Origin: Olavius algarvensis Delta 4 endosymbiont
Lineage (GTDB): Bacteria; Desulfobacterota; Desulfobacteria; Desulfobacterales; CAJINA01
Assembly (NCBI GenBank): GCA_905176665.1
Contig: CAJINA010000065.1
Location: 1 to 58,934 of the forward strand
Direction of reading: 5' to 3'
DNA: 58,934 nt
Within the stretch, counting starts at the first letter, position 1. Every line of letters begins with the position of its first letter. Below the pieces are notes generated by a model. That model was given only the letters and a program-made list of their open reading frames with translations. It was not told the origin of the DNA and made no database searches. This document shows, one piece after another, positions 26,342-35,598 of the stretch. The position numbers and the translations under genes are program-made.

Positions 26342-27223
26342 GTCGAGCCCGCCAAGAAATTTTCCAACCACGGATTCAAATCACAATAGATCACTCAAGT
26401 AAAACCGTAGATTATCTACACCAGCGACATTCGCCTTTCAACTATTATCCTGTTTTGCGTTCGTGATAACGGACGAAAACGAATGTATTCGCCCAACCGG
26501 CATGCGCGGATTTGAAGTCGGGGTCCGCCATGCGGAAAGGGGCCAAATTCGAAAATCGGCCGACCTCCCCACAGCCAAAACAACCTTCTGAGCCTACTAT
26601 GCCCACACCCTCTTAGAGGGATTGAATTTCGAAACATTTGACATTGACCGCCAGTTGAAACAGATGGATCGCCTTGTAGACCAATTGTTAAGCGGCCTTG
26701 GGGTATCAAGACAATGAGTTACGCAAATGGTAGTATGAGCGGAAGTCTGGGGTCATAGATCTGAGAATCTGGAGTCAAGAGTCGGAAATTAGAGAGCCAG
26801 AAGACCATATTTACAATGGCAAGTCGGCCATAGGGATAAGTTGACTTTTTGATGTTGCCGTAATAGGAATTAGTATTCCCTCTAAAATTTGCACGCGTAC
26901 CGAACCGCACTACAGGTCGGTGTTTATTCGCTGAAATCCACTGGCGCGCTAACCGCACTCGCAGTCCACAAGATTCCACTTCTACATTTTTATTACCTGT
27001 AAGAACAGTCAATAATGTGTTTCCCATAACCCGTCATGAAAATATTACTAAAAACAGGTTCCTTCAAATTACCTAAATGATGGCTTCAGGGGGTCTTTGC
27101 ATCCATCTGAAGCATCACGCCATTCTTTTTTCGGCCTATAAACAAGAGGGTCCGATGGGGACGCTCCACGGGTTGGCAACCTGTTTGTATCCTACAACTT
27201 AAACGATTAACAAGGAGGCAACA
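26342..27223. other. Long intergenic region between divergent genes
   Basis: No intact gene is recognised. It contains a possible 41-codon gene tail (26592-26717), a stretch near 26748-26790 of repeated GTCTGGGGTC/AATCTGGAGTC-like words, and a hairpin GCTTCAG/CTGAAGC near 27081-27111. Promoters for lnt and for the 115-residue gene should lie here, but none could be pinned down. The open frames at 26416-26709 and 26719-27027 on the minus strand look false. Confidence 0.4.
26592..26717 (+). pseudogene. Possible C-terminal gene fragment
   Basis: One frame reads AYYAHTLLEGLNFETFDIDR and then QLKQMDRLVDQLLSGLGVSR before TGA at 26715-26717, preceded by an in-frame stop. Its amphipathic helices resemble the end of a TetR-type regulator. 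It has no start codon or ribosome site. This could be the remains of a lost regulator gene; it is weak evidence. Confidence 0.3.
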
Positions 27224-27571
27224 ATGGCTGATGGCGCATTGTTTGTGGGGTGGAATCGTAGTGCCACCGGGCGGGAGCAGCAAGCCATGAATCTATTTAT
27301 GCAGGTAATGGAATACTATGGTGAACTGCAGAAATCTGGCCGGATTGAAAGTTTCGAACCGGTCATACTGGCCGCCCACGGTGGTGATATGAATGGCTTT
27401 GTTTTACTCCGTGGCGACGCCGCCACGCTGGATGAAATCCGGCGGGAAGACACGTTTTTAAGCCACGTGATCGAGGCGAATTATTGTCTGGAAGGGTTTG
27501 GGGTGATACCCGGGTACCTGGAAGATGGCATCAATACCGTCTTCTCCAAATGGGCATCGCATTTCAGCTGA
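27224..27571 (+). CDS. Hypothetical protein, possibly ferredoxin-like fold
   Basis: Predicted 115-residue soluble protein, not recognised by name. AAGGAGG lies about 6 bases before the ATG, so it should be well translated. The pattern of an opening strand with helix (FVGWNRSATGREQQAMNLFM), a central FEPVILAAHGGDMNGFVLLR and a helix-strand pair (SHVIEANYCLEGFGVIPGYL) resembles small dimeric alpha/beta-barrel proteins of the YCII/EthD kind. No catalytic set is evident. It stands alone and is followed by a strong hairpin. Confidence 0.6.
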   Translation: MADGALFVGWNRSATGREQQAMNLFMQVMEYYGELQKSGRIESFEPVILAAHGGDMNGFVLLRGDAATLDEIRREDTFLSHVIEANYCLEGFGVIPGYLEDGINTVFSKWASHFS

Positions 27572-27601
27572 CAAACCACAACGCGTTTGGCACTAACAAA
27601 A

Positions 27602-27634
27602 GAGGGCATCCATGGACAAGCTGTGGATGCCCTC
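27602..27634 (+). terminator. Perfect hairpin after the 115-residue gene
   Basis: GAGGGCATCCA (27602-27612) pairs perfectly with TGGATGCCCTC (27624-27634), an 11-bp stem over an 11-base loop, 30 bases after the stop codon. There is no T-tract, so termination by it alone is uncertain; it may protect the 3' end of the message. Confidence 0.5.
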
Positions 27635-27801
27635 AACTAAGCCAGCTGTGCTTAATTAGGGAAAGTGTTTTCACGTGCTTTAATATAGTTCAAGGTTTCG
27701 TTTTTCCACCTTCGCAGCTCGGGCTCCTACGGCGGACAAACGCTTGCTACTTTTTGCCCAACTAACACAGTGGATTTTAAAAATGGTCCTTCAATAAGGA
27801 T

Positions 27802-27949
27802 TAGACGCGGTTTTAGGACTTTCAATTAGGTTCAAGATCAAGGCGGACGTGAATTATGAACCGGAGGAATACTTAAAGTATTTCGAGGATTCGGAATTCG
27901 CGTCCAACGCCGATATTGAGCCTAAGGGGAAGTCATAAAACTGCGTCTA
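27802..27949 (-). repeat. Dispersed palindromic element, copy 2
   Basis: 148 bp with terminal inverted repeats TAGACGCGGTTTTA and TAAAACTGCGTCTA (one mismatch). It shares the blocks GTTCAAGATCAAGGC, AACCGGAGGAATAC and AGTATTTCGAGG. The central hairpin is AATACTT/AAGTATT. The terminal TA at 27948-27949 plus the adjoining G makes the TAG stop of the NifA-like gene. Confidence 0.75.
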
Positions 27950-29470
27950 ACGGTACATTCGATAGTCAACGCCATACCGCTTGGCTTTGTAGTTAAACTT
28001 TCGCACCGTCGTCTTCAACAACTCCGCCGCCGCCGTCGCATTCCCCCGCGTGTTCTTCAGCGCATCGATAATCATCTCGCGTTCCAGGGCTTCAACCGCC
28101 TCGTCCAGCGACTGCCCCGGCAGGGTGTCCGACTCCTCGCCGGTCTGAAGTGTCGGCGGCAAATGGTAGCTGTGGATCACGCCCTCTTCGCACAGCAGGA
28201 CGGCTCGCTCGATACAGTTTTCCAATTCGCGCACGTTGCCCGGCCAATGGTAGGCCATGAGCATGTCGATGGCCGGCGTGGAAAAGCGCTTGATGTCTTT
28301 CTGGTTCTCGCTCGAGCATCTTTCCAGGAAGAAATCGGACAACAGGAGAATATCGGTCTTGCGTTCGCGCAGGGGTGGCATGTAGATGGGGAACACATTC
28401 AGCCGATAGTAGAGATCGCCGCGGAAGGATTCTTCTTCGACCGCACTTTCCAGGTTTTTATTGGTGGCAGCAACGATCCGCACATCGGCCTTGATGGTCC
28501 TTTGGCCGCCGACGCGCTCGAACTCTTTTTCCTGGAGGACCCGCAGCAGGTTGGTCTGGACGTCCAGCCCGATGGACCCGATCTCGTCCAGGAACAAGGT
28601 GCCCTTGTTGGCCAGTTCGAAACGCCCCAGCTTCTGTTTAATGGCCCCGGTAAAGGCACCTTTCTCATGGCCGAACAGTTCGCTTTCGATCAGGTTGCTG
28701 GGAATTGCCGCGCAGTTGATCTTGATAAACGGGCCCTTGGCCCGCAGGCTGTTGTAGTGGATGGAATTGGCGACCAGTTCCTTGCCGGTGCCGCTTTCCC
28801 CCCGGATCAGCACCGTGGCGTTGCTTTTTGAGACCTGGGAGATCATCTGGTACACCTCACGCATCTTGTTGCTGTTGCCCACGATGTTGGTGATGGTGTA
28901 CTTGTTTTCCAGCTCCTTTTTCAGACGCTTGTTCTCTTCGCGCAGCTGGTCCTTTTCCCTTTTTATGGTTTCCAGCCGGACCACGTGCTGGGCGATCATG
29001 GCGGCCACCACCGACAGGAGTTTCTGACCCTGCTTGAGGGGATAGCTCTCGGCAAAGGACTTGTCGACGCTCAGGGCGCCGATCACCTGGCTGCTGGTCT
29101 TGATCGGCACGCAGATAAAGGAGCGCTCCTGGTCCTGCTTCGATTTGCGGGTGGCGGTCCGGTTGAGAAATTCCGGTTCCTCGCTGATGCGGGGAATGGC
29201 AATGGGCTTGCCGGTCTCGATAACCCGGCCGGTGATCCCCTCACCAAGCTTGTATTTAACGCTTTTGACGGCCGACTTGGACAGACCGTGGGCGATCTCG
29301 ATGTTGATTTCGTTGCGCAGGGGGTCGAGGATGGTGACGGTGCCCCTGATCATGTCCATGGAGTTGGAAAGAATATCCAGAACCGAATACAGGGTCTTGC
29401 GCAGATCCATGTGCTCGTTGAGCGCCTTGCTGATTTCATAGAGCAGGGTAACTTCTTCAATTCGTTTCAT
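27947..29470 (-). CDS. NifA-like sigma-54-dependent activator
   Basis: Predicted 507-residue transcription activator. An N-terminal GAF domain (about 1-170) is followed by a short coiled linker and an AAA+ domain (about 205-430) with Walker A GESGTGKE, the sigma-54 contact loop GAFTGA, LFLDEIG and the arginine-finger region. A Fis-type helix-turn-helix is at the end ([25 protein letters not shown]). The GAF start (LLYEISKAL...[13 protein letters not shown]) resembles NifA, but no nif gene is in the window, so the target is unknown. The stop codon lies in palindromic element copy 2. The upstream gap holds copy 3. A GG-N11-GC near-match upstream was judged too weak to call a promoter. Confidence 0.87.
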   Translation of the reverse strand: MKRIEEVTLLYEISKALNEHMDLRKTLYSVLDILSNSMDMIRGTVTILDPLRNEINIEIAHGLSKSAVKSVKYKLGEGITGRVIETGKPIAIPRISEEPEFLNRTATRKSKQDQERSFICVPIKTSSQVIGALSVDKSFAESYPLKQGQKLLSVVAAMIAQHVVRLETIKREKDQLREENKRLKKELENKYTITNIVGNSNKMREVYQMISQVSKSNATVLIRGESGTGKELVANSIHYNSLRAKGPFIKINCAAIPSNLIESELFGHEKGAFTGAIKQKLGRFELANKGTLFLDEIGSIGLDVQTNLLRVLQEKEFERVGGQRTIKADVRIVAATNKNLESAVEEESFRGDLYYRLNVFPIYMPPLRERKTDILLLSDFFLERCSSENQKDIKRFSTPAIDMLMAYHWPGNVRELENCIERAVLLCEEGVIHSYHLPPTLQTGEESDTLPGQSLDEAVEALEREMIIDALKNTRGNATAAAELLKTTVRKFNYKAKRYGVDYRMYR

Positions 29471-29647
29471 AATTTATGATTCCACCTGTTTATGCATATG
29501 CGCTGGCGCTACACATTTTGTAAATACTTAAGCTATGCTTACATTTTTGCCACATGGCGCTTTCTGTGGTACAGTTTTAGAAATTTTGCGACTTCAAATA
29601 CAAAATTGTAATCAATACTATTCTGCCAGTTAATGCAAGCCTTTTAT

Positions 29648-29795
29648 TAGAACCTGTTCAGAACAGTGCCTAGCGGCCCAATCTCATCGTTGGGCGAAAA
29701 CCTTAAATCCGCGAAATACTGTCTGTATTCCGCCGGTTTAAGATTTTCACCAGCCTGGACCTTGAACCAATAGCCAAATTTTGAGATAGTTTCTA
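29648..29795 (+). repeat. Dispersed palindromic element, copy 3
   Basis: 148 bp in the divergent gap between the NifA-like gene and dinB. The ends TAGAACCTGTTCAGAA and CTCAAA...TTCTA are imperfectly complementary, and TA borders both sides. The central AATACTGTCTGTATT is a perfect inverted repeat. GGCCCAATCTCATCGTTGGGCG is present as two adjoining family blocks. It is in a divergent region, not after a gene. The rest of the gap (29471-29647, 29796-29843) shows nothing clear. Confidence 0.65.
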
Positions 29796-29843
29796 TTCAT
29801 AACCCTTCCCCTTTCCGATACCACTCAAAGGAAAAGGTGGCTG

Positions 29844-31016
29844 ATGATCCTGCATGTCGACATGGATGCTTTTTACGCTTCGGTGGAGCAACTCGACAAC
29901 CCCGAGCTGCGCGGCAGGGCGGTTATCGTCGGCGGCAAGTCTAAACGAGGGGTGGTCTCAGCGGCCAGCTACGAAGCCCGGCACTGCGGGGTCCACTCGG
30001 CCATGCCGATCTTCCAGGCCAAAAAGCTGTGCCCGGAGGCCGCCTTTGTCAAACCCCGAATGTACCGCTACAAACAGGTCTCCCAGAAGGTTATGGCGGT
30101 TTTGGAACAATTTACCCCGATGGTCGAGGTTGTTTCCATCGATGAAGCCTACTTGGATGTCAGCGGCTGCGACCGCCTGCACGGTACGCCCCTGGAAATT
30201 GCCCAGAAGATCAAGATGGAAATCAAGAAGCAGACCGGCTTGAACTGTTCGGTGGGTATTGCCCCGCTCAAGTTCCTGGCCAAGATCGCCTCGGACATGG
30301 ACAAGCCGGATGGCCTGACCGAAATCACACCGGCGGAAACGACAGATTTTATTGAAAACCTGGTAATTGAAAAAGTGCCCGGGGTGGGTAAGATCACCGG
30401 CAAGATACTCAAAGAGATGGGGATCAATAAGCTCGGAGATGCCCGGCAGTATACTGAAAAGGCCCTGACCGAACGCCTCGGCAAATTCGGTGTCCGGCTG
30501 CTGGCCCTGGCCAATGCTCAGAGCGATGCCCGGGTCGAACCGGATACCGCGGCCCACTCCATCAGCACGGAAAACACCCTGGCCGAAAACACCTCCGACC
30601 GTGAATTTCTAATAAACAAGCTGCTCGCCCAGTCCGAAACCGTTGCCCGCCAGCTGCGGACCAAAAAATTCAAAGCCCGGACCGTCACCCTCAAGGTCAA
30701 GCACGCCGATTTCAAACTGGTCACCCGCCGTACCACCCTCGACCGCCCGACCCAATCCGGCATGACGATCTTCAAGGCAGCGGCCGACCTGTTTCGCGAC
30801 TACCCCCTAATAATGGACCTGCGCCTCATCGGTGTCGGCGCCTCGGGCCTGCTGCCCGTGGACACACCGGTCCAGCAAGATCTTTTCGGCAGCGATACGG
30901 GCCCGGGATCGGATCAAAAATGGGAAAAAGCGGACCAGGCGCTGGATGATATCGCCAAGAAATTCGGACGCGGGACGGTCAAACGCGGAGCGTTAGTGGA
31001 TCCCAAGGAAGAATAG
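29844..31016 (+). CDS. dinB: DNA polymerase IV
   Basis: Predicted 390-residue Y-family polymerase for translesion synthesis. The catalytic motifs are MILHVDMDAFYASVE (first metal Asp and steric-gate region) and SIDEAYLDVS (the Asp-Glu pair). GIAPLKFLAKIASDMDKPDG and the helix-hairpin-helix KVPGVGKITGKIL follow, then the little-finger domain. The C-terminus has a QQDLF-like stretch (PVQQDLFGS), a probable beta-clamp binding peptide. AAAAGGTGG precedes the ATG. No LexA-like box was recognised. A palindromic repeat lies directly downstream. Confidence 0.93.
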   Translation: MILHVDMDAFYASVEQLDNPELRGRAVIVGGKSKRGVVSAASYEARHCGVHSAMPIFQAKKLCPEAAFVKPRMYRYKQVSQKVMAVLEQFTPMVEVVSIDEAYLDVSGCDRLHGTPLEIAQKIKMEIKKQTGLNCSVGIAPLKFLAKIASDMDKPDGLTEITPAETTDFIENLVIEKVPGVGKITGKILKEMGINKLGDARQYTEKALTERLGKFGVRLLALANAQSDARVEPDTAAHSISTENTLAENTSDREFLINKLLAQSETVARQLRTKKFKARTVTLKVKHADFKLVTRRTTLDRPTQSGMTIFKAAADLFRDYPLIMDLRLIGVGASGLLPVDTPVQQDLFGSDTGPGSDQKWEKADQALDDIAKKFGRGTVKRGALVDPKEE

Positions 31017-31030
31017 CTGGGCGTTCTCTC

Positions 31031-31106
31031 GTCATCCCGGCAAAAGCCGGGATCCAGTAAAATTTACCGGTAGCCCCTTTGGATGCCGGATCAAGCCCGG
31101 CATGAC
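31031..31106. repeat. GTCAT-bounded palindromic repeat (REP/BIME-like)
   Basis: GTCATCCCGGCAAAAGCCGGG opens and GATCAAGCCCGGCATGAC closes this 76-base element, with CCCGGC/GCCGGG hairpins within each half. Sequences of this type (cccggcnaaagccggg) are widespread intergenic repeats in proteobacteria. It lies 15 bases after dinB and before the convergent PAS gene, and may serve as a two-way terminator. Confidence 0.65.
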
Positions 31107-31137
31107 AGCGGTAGCATGATTTGCCTAAGGAAAGACT

Positions 31138-31515
31138 TCAACCTTTCTTAACCAGAAAACTCTGGATAAACCCAACCAACTCCCCGCCAAATTCGAAAGG
31201 CGTAACCGTCACCGCCAAACGAACACCGCCGCGCTCGGCTTCGTAGTGGACTTCCGCTTTGCTCCCTGCGGCCAGCAACTTCAAAAACCCTTCGATTTTT
31301 TTTATGCTGGCATCCTCTGCGTGGCAGGTCCGAATGTCACGGCCGATGTATTCCGGCTTGCGGTCCACATAGCGGGCGCTATAGGCATTGTAGTAGAGCA
31401 TAATCCCGGCGGTGTCGATGATGGTGATGCCGACCGGAAGGTGATCCATGGCCGCGGCGAGACGAGTCGTATCAATGGCAGGCCGAATCTTTGGTCTTAT
31501 AGACTTCTCGTTCAT
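31138..31515 (-). CDS. Single PAS-domain protein
   Basis: Predicted 125-residue soluble protein made of one PAS domain. MDHLPVGITIIDTAGIMLYY, then NAYSARYVDRKPEYIGRDIR and TCHAEDASIKKIEGFLKLLA match the PAS fold found at the end of DUF438/hemerythrin-type sensors. A final VTVTPFEFGGELVGFIQSF strand pair closes it. It has one cysteine next to His (RTCHAED). With no output domain it probably acts by protein contact or is a partner for another sensor. GGAGGAATT lies before the gene on the minus strand's downstream side only; the ribosome site is not clear. Confidence 0.75.
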   Translation of the reverse strand: MNEKSIRPKIRPAIDTTRLAAAMDHLPVGITIIDTAGIMLYYNAYSARYVDRKPEYIGRDIRTCHAEDASIKKIEGFLKLLAAGSKAEVHYEAERGGVRLAVTVTPFEFGGELVGFIQSFLVKKG

Positions 31516-31526
31516 TGAGGAGGAAT

Positions 31527-31720
31527 TAGGGGCTATCTAAAAATAGGATTTTGGTTCAAGATCAAGGCGGCCGCGAGGTACCCCCGCGTCGCGGGACTTC
31601 CCGCCTGATCAACTTCGCAATTGTGGGTCGCAACCGGAGGAATACTCAAGTATTTCGAGGCTTGGAGCCGACCGCCCAACGCCGAGATTGGGCCAAAAGA
31701 CATTTTTGAGTTCGCCTCTA
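31527..31720 (-). repeat. Dispersed palindromic element, copy 4
   Basis: About 194 bp, longer because of roughly 45 extra bases near 31580-31625. It has GGATTTTGGTTCAAGATCAA, CAACCGGAGGAATACTC, AAGTATTTCGAGG and CCCAACGCCGAGATTGGGCC. The central hairpin is AATACT/AGTATT. The terminal TA at 31719-31720 forms, with G, the TAG stop of the patatin-like gene. Confidence 0.75.
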
Positions 31721-32995
31721 TTCTACCGGTTTGCATCCTTTGGTGCCCGGATCATTCTTGCGCATTTTCAACCCCGGCGGCGTGGAATACCAGCAGCCGC
31801 CTTGCTTGCCCTGCTCGTGGCCAATTTGGTAGAGGGGCCGCATATAATCGGGATCGAACATTTCATCGGTTTTCCGATAAAAATCGTTGGGCACGTGGGC
31901 CAGGTAGTAGTAAAAACTGTTGGTCTTCGCCGTAACGTACAGCCGAAAGAGGTCCCCGATCCCCTGGGTCCGAATCGGGCTGTCGATGGAGCGGCTGGCC
32001 AGCGGTTTCAGCCGGGCCCGGGTAATTTTATATTCGGCGACCATGTGATCATTACGGATGATATACAGCTCTGGTTTCGCTTTTATATTGAAATGTTCGA
32101 CAAAACCCATCCAGTCAAGCCCCGGTGGGAATAAAAACACCTGGTTGGTCACACCGCCGTCCGCGTGCAGTTCTTCATACACCTTACCTTCATGGGCAAT
32201 GGGGATAGTAACCGGTGGAAAGGCCACCGGTATCGCGGCCGAGGCCAGGATGATGCGGTGGATCAGCTCTAGCGCCGGGGGATCGCCTTGCTTGGCAATC
32301 TTACCGATGTTCCACATCACCGGCCGGAGGGCATCCATATCGGTGGTCCCGATCAGGAGCACCCGGCCTTTGTCGTGCTCAGCCGCAATGAGCTTCATCT
32401 CGTCCATGGTAAGGTATGCGGCAATCCGCTGCTTGAGCGGGTTCGTATCGAATAGGGCGTCCGAAAAAATACTGGGAATCAAGGCGCGCACATTGACCAG
32501 ATCCTCGGTTCCGTGGGCATTGTAAATTTCGTTCAGGGTCCAGTCGAAGTCCGGTCCTAAAAACGCAAACGGCGCGATGAGCGCCCCTGTACTCACGCCG
32601 GTGACGATTGAAAAGTTGGGGCGTTGACCGGATTTCGTCCAACCGGTTATCAGACCGGCACCATAGGCACCGTTGGCGCCCCCACCGGAGATGCTTAAAA
32701 AATTGGGGGCTTTCCGGAAATGGTCGGCAAATGTTCGAAACCGTTCATTAAATTGAGCCGACTGGATCGCTTGGTTGAATGCGGCCGGCGGCTCATCGCC
32801 CCAGGTCCTGATTTCCCAACGATCGAACAGGTGATATTTACCGGACAATTCCTCCGGCATGGGGCTTGTCCGCAGGGGAGCGCCGGAACAAGCCGGCAAC
32901 AACAATACTGCGCAGAGAACCAGCAGAAGTGCCTGCCGGTGAAAGCGCCCCGAAAGACTAATGTTATTATCATGAAATTTCATACGCATACCCAA
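31718..32995 (-). CDS. Patatin-like phospholipase lipoprotein
   Basis: Predicted 425-residue lipid acyl hydrolase. A signal with lipobox LLPAC (Cys near 36) anchors it to a membrane facing the periplasm. The oxyanion motif is SISGGGANGAYGAG, the nucleophile S135 is in GVSTG, and the dyad Asp is in DGGVTNQ. Length is normal for the bacterial lipoprotein branch. Several in-frame starts lie within 12 bases (the ATG giving MKFHDNN is as likely as the upstream codon). Its TAG stop is in the end of palindromic element copy 4, so the true C-terminus may have been altered by that insertion. Confidence 0.85.
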   Translation of the reverse strand: MGMRMKFHDNNISLSGRFHRQALLLVLCAVLLLPACSGAPLRTSPMPEELSGKYHLFDRWEIRTWGDEPPAAFNQAIQSAQFNERFRTFADHFRKAPNFLSISGGGANGAYGAGLITGWTKSGQRPNFSIVTGVSTGALIAPFAFLGPDFDWTLNEIYNAHGTEDLVNVRALIPSIFSDALFDTNPLKQRIAAYLTMDEMKLIAAEHDKGRVLLIGTTDMDALRPVMWNIGKIAKQGDPPALELIHRIILASAAIPVAFPPVTIPIAHEGKVYEELHADGGVTNQVFLFPPGLDWMGFVEHFNIKAKPELYIIRNDHMVAEYKITRARLKPLASRSIDSPIRTQGIGDLFRLYVTAKTNSFYYYLAHVPNDFYRKTDEMFDPDYMRPLYQIGHEQGKQGGCWYSTPPGLKMRKNDPGTKGCKPVE

Positions 32996-33022
32996 TTATA
33001 TAATGCAGATCTACGGGGGTGT

Positions 33023-33538
33023 CTATTGATATTCGCTTAGCGCGTCGATGACAAGGCTTACCAGCTGATCCGGTGTGAGGCCGAAGGCCTGCACCGTAAT
33101 ATCTGCCGTGCTGCGGTAAAGCGGGAGCCGCTCAGCATAGAGGTCTGCCAAGTTCTGCCCAGGCGCATATACCACGCCGCGGGCATCGATATCCCGCAGG
33201 CGCTTTTCGAGACTGGCCAGGTCGATATCCAGATACACAACAACCCCGGACCTATGCAGATGCCGCATGGCCGCTTTGCGGTATACAACACTTCCGCCGG
33301 TGGCAATCACGCTGGCCTGGATGTCCAGGGCAAGAATGTGACCGGCCTCCAGATCACAAAACTGTTCCAGCCCGTAAGTCTGGATCAATTCCTGTAGAGA
33401 TTTGCCTTCCGAGGTCTGCAACGAGATGTCGGTATCCACAAAGGCCAGCCCCAGGCGTTTGGCGAGGAGTACCCCAATGGTACTTTTACCGACGGCCGGC
33501 ATGCCTGTAAGCACTATGTTGGATTTAGATTGTGCCAT
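33023..33538 (-). CDS. aroK: Shikimate kinase
   Basis: Predicted 171-residue kinase making shikimate 3-phosphate in aromatic amino acid synthesis. It has the P-loop GMPAVGKST, the shikimate-binding pair in FVDTDISLQ, GGSVVYRKAAM (the GGG-like substrate loop with its first Gly pair) and the lid region near RDIDARGVVYAPGQ. Length fits AroK. The ATG is followed by MAQSKSNIVLTG. No other aro gene adjoins it, though the tail of a DAHP synthase gene lies at the end of the window. Confidence 0.85.
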   Translation of the reverse strand: MAQSKSNIVLTGMPAVGKSTIGVLLAKRLGLAFVDTDISLQTSEGKSLQELIQTYGLEQFCDLEAGHILALDIQASVIATGGSVVYRKAAMRHLHRSGVVVYLDIDLASLEKRLRDIDARGVVYAPGQNLADLYAERLPLYRSTADITVQAFGLTPDQLVSLVIDALSEYQ

Positions 33539-33579
33539 GAGGAATAGTAACCGTCACATTTTGATATAATCTAGTAGCT

Positions 33580-33748
33580 TCAGAAGCCATCTCAAAGCTG
33601 GATTTTGGATCAAGATCAAGGCTGCCGTGAAGTTCCAACCGGTGGAATACTCAGGTATTTCGAGGATAGCGCTATCGCTTCACTCCGTGCCGAAACTTCG
33701 CGCCCAACGCCGAGATTGGGCCAAAAGACGCTTTTGAGGCGGCTTCTA
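33580..33748 (-). repeat. Dispersed palindromic element, copy 5
   Basis: About 168 bp. The ends AGAAGCCATCTCAAAG and CTTTTGAGGCGGCTTCT are long imperfect inverted repeats. GGATTTTGGATCAAGATCAA and GCCCAACGCCGAGATTGGGC are present; the central hairpin is AATAC/GTATT. The end CTA supplies the TAG stop (33746-33748) of the AarF-like gene. Confidence 0.78.
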
Positions 33749-35443
33749 TAGCCGGCCTTTTCGAAGAATCGCTATCAACAACCATATCCCCATTACCGCT
33801 GCAAAAATAAAGCCGATAATCCCGATCAAGGAAATGCCGTATAACAGCGGCGGGGTCTTGGCAATGACAATCATGGCCGAGCCGATCAAGAGGGCGGCTA
33901 TAACGATGGCAAAAGCGATCCGGTTGCTGACCTGGTGCTGGGCCGCAATCAGTTCGTCCTGGTGTTCGTTGATATAACGCACCACGAATTTCTGGCGCCG
34001 GATTTGACGGGTGATGTGCAGCAGGTCTTTGGGGAAGCGATCCAGAAAATGGAGCAGCTCGGTTCCGTAGCGCAGGATGTCTTCGGTGATCCGCTCCGGG
34101 CGGAAACGGGCCAGTTTGACATTCTCGATAAACGGCGCCGTACGGCCGATCATGTCGAATTCCGGATCGAGCATGCGGGCCACGCCTTCAACCGTGGCCA
34201 GGGCCTTCATCATCAAGAAGGTGTCCGGGGGGATGCGCAGCCGGTGACGGGAGGCAAGATCCATCAGACGATTCAGCAGCTTGCCGATCTCGATATCCTT
34301 GAGGGACTTGAAGAGGTAGCTTTCCATGAACTCGGCGGCGTCTTTTTCGAGCTGCCGCATGTCGGGCTCATGATCCCAGTCCGTCAACTTCAATAACACC
34401 CGGATGGTTTTACTCGGCTGCCGGTGCACAACATTGTCGACGAGGTCAACGAAATCCTCGCGGGTATGCAGGTCCACCGTGCCCATCATGCCGAAATCAA
34501 AGAGGCAAATCACCTCGCCCGGCAGAATGTAGATGTTGCCGGGGTGCGGATCGGCATGAAAAAAACCGTGCTCGAATATCTGGCTGAGATAGAAATCGGC
34601 CCCTTTGCGGGTAATGGCCTGCTTGTCCAGGCCGCCGTTGTCCAGCTCGGAGACATCCGATATCTTGATAGCCTCCACGTACTCCATCGCCAAAACACGG
34701 GATGTGGATGACCGGCGGTATACCCGGGGAATGTAGTAATCCGGGTCATCTTCATAATACCCAGCCATGCGCTCCATGCTGGCCGCCTCGATGGCATAGT
34801 CGATCTCCTTTTCCAGTGCCCGGGCGAACTCTTCAACGATTTTCACGGGCCGGTAAAAAGCCACCTCCTTGATGTGGCGCTCCATCAGCGTGGCCAGGTG
34901 CAGCATGGTCTCTAGATCCACCTCGATGATCTTCTTCATCCCCGGCCGCTGGACTTTCACGGCCACCTTTTCCCCATCCGCCAGGGTCGCCCGGTGGACC
35001 TGCCCGATGGAGGCGGATGCCAGCGGCTCGGTCTCGAAGGTGGCAAAGGCCTCTTCCGGAGGCGCGCCCAACTCCTTGGAGACGACCGCGCTGATCTCTT
35101 CGTAACTGCAGGGCGGAACCCGGTCCTGCAAGCGGGAGAGTTCGTTCACCAGTTCCATGGGAATCAGGTCGGGCCGGGTGGAGAGAATCTGGCCCAGCTT
35201 GACATAGGTCGGACCCAGTTCTTCGATAGCCATGCGGATGCGCTCGGCCCGCGAATAGCGGCTGACCGGCTTGTCCCGCGCCCTGGAAACCAGCTTGAGC
35301 CCGGAGGTAATGAACTGGTCGAGCTTGAGCAGATCCAGCAGTTCATCGAAGCCGTAGGAAATGAACACGCCCAGGATATGACGATAGCGGTTGAGATGAC
35401 GGTGCGTCCGTCCCAGGACGCCTATTTTGCGAATGCTCAGCAT
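33746..35443 (-). CDS. AarF/UbiB-family (ABC1) atypical kinase
   Basis: Predicted 565-residue protein of the ABC1/UbiB/ADCK family, linked to quinone synthesis or handling in other bacteria. It has the KxGQ motif (YVKLGQILSTRPD), the Ala-rich loop ASIGQVHRA, VAVKVQRPG with the ATP-site lysine, DPHPGNI (catalytic loop) and DFGMMG (metal Asp). Two membrane helices close the protein (AFAIVIAALLIGSAMIVIA and IGIIGFIFAAVMGIWLLIA). The length is typical. In an anaerobe it may serve menaquinone; that is inference. Its stop codon lies in palindromic element copy 5. Confidence 0.87.
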   Translation of the reverse strand: MLSIRKIGVLGRTHRHLNRYRHILGVFISYGFDELLDLLKLDQFITSGLKLVSRARDKPVSRYSRAERIRMAIEELGPTYVKLGQILSTRPDLIPMELVNELSRLQDRVPPCSYEEISAVVSKELGAPPEEAFATFETEPLASASIGQVHRATLADGEKVAVKVQRPGMKKIIEVDLETMLHLATLMERHIKEVAFYRPVKIVEEFARALEKEIDYAIEAASMERMAGYYEDDPDYYIPRVYRRSSTSRVLAMEYVEAIKISDVSELDNGGLDKQAITRKGADFYLSQIFEHGFFHADPHPGNIYILPGEVICLFDFGMMGTVDLHTREDFVDLVDNVVHRQPSKTIRVLLKLTDWDHEPDMRQLEKDAAEFMESYLFKSLKDIEIGKLLNRLMDLASRHRLRIPPDTFLMMKALATVEGVARMLDPEFDMIGRTAPFIENVKLARFRPERITEDILRYGTELLHFLDRFPKDLLHITRQIRRQKFVVRYINEHQDELIAAQHQVSNRIAFAIVIAALLIGSAMIVIAKTPPLLYGISLIGIIGFIFAAVMGIWLLIAILRKGRL

Positions 35444-35566
35444 AGCAGGGAGTGTAGCGGAACAATCTCAACAAGTACAGTTATTTATGATCGGTCAGAT
35501 GATGCCGAGTTTACTTCATTACAATTGGGCAGGGTAGAATCTTTTAAATATGAAATTGAGTTGGAA

Positions 35567-35596
35567 GCGTTTTCAAGTGTGACCACTTGAGAACGC
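35567..35596 (-). terminator. Terminator-like hairpin after the phasin-like gene
   Basis: GCGTTTTCAAGTG (35567-35579) pairs with CACTTGAGAACGC (35584-35596) with one G-T pair over a 4-base loop. It lies 2 bases after the phasin-like gene's stop on the minus strand. There is no T-tract in that direction. It separates this gene from the AarF-like gene. Confidence 0.6.
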
Positions 35597-35598
35597 AT

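Noticed and set aside
26416..26709. 97-codon minus-strand frame
   Set aside because: Composition is unlike a protein, there is no ribosome site, and a likely gene fragment lies on the other strand.
26719..27027. 102-codon minus-strand frame
   Set aside because: Its C-terminal part comes from repeated GGAGTC-like words and it has no ribosome site; judged false.
29471..29640. Sigma-54 promoter for the NifA-like gene
   Set aside because: The best match has 11 instead of 10 bases between GG and GC.
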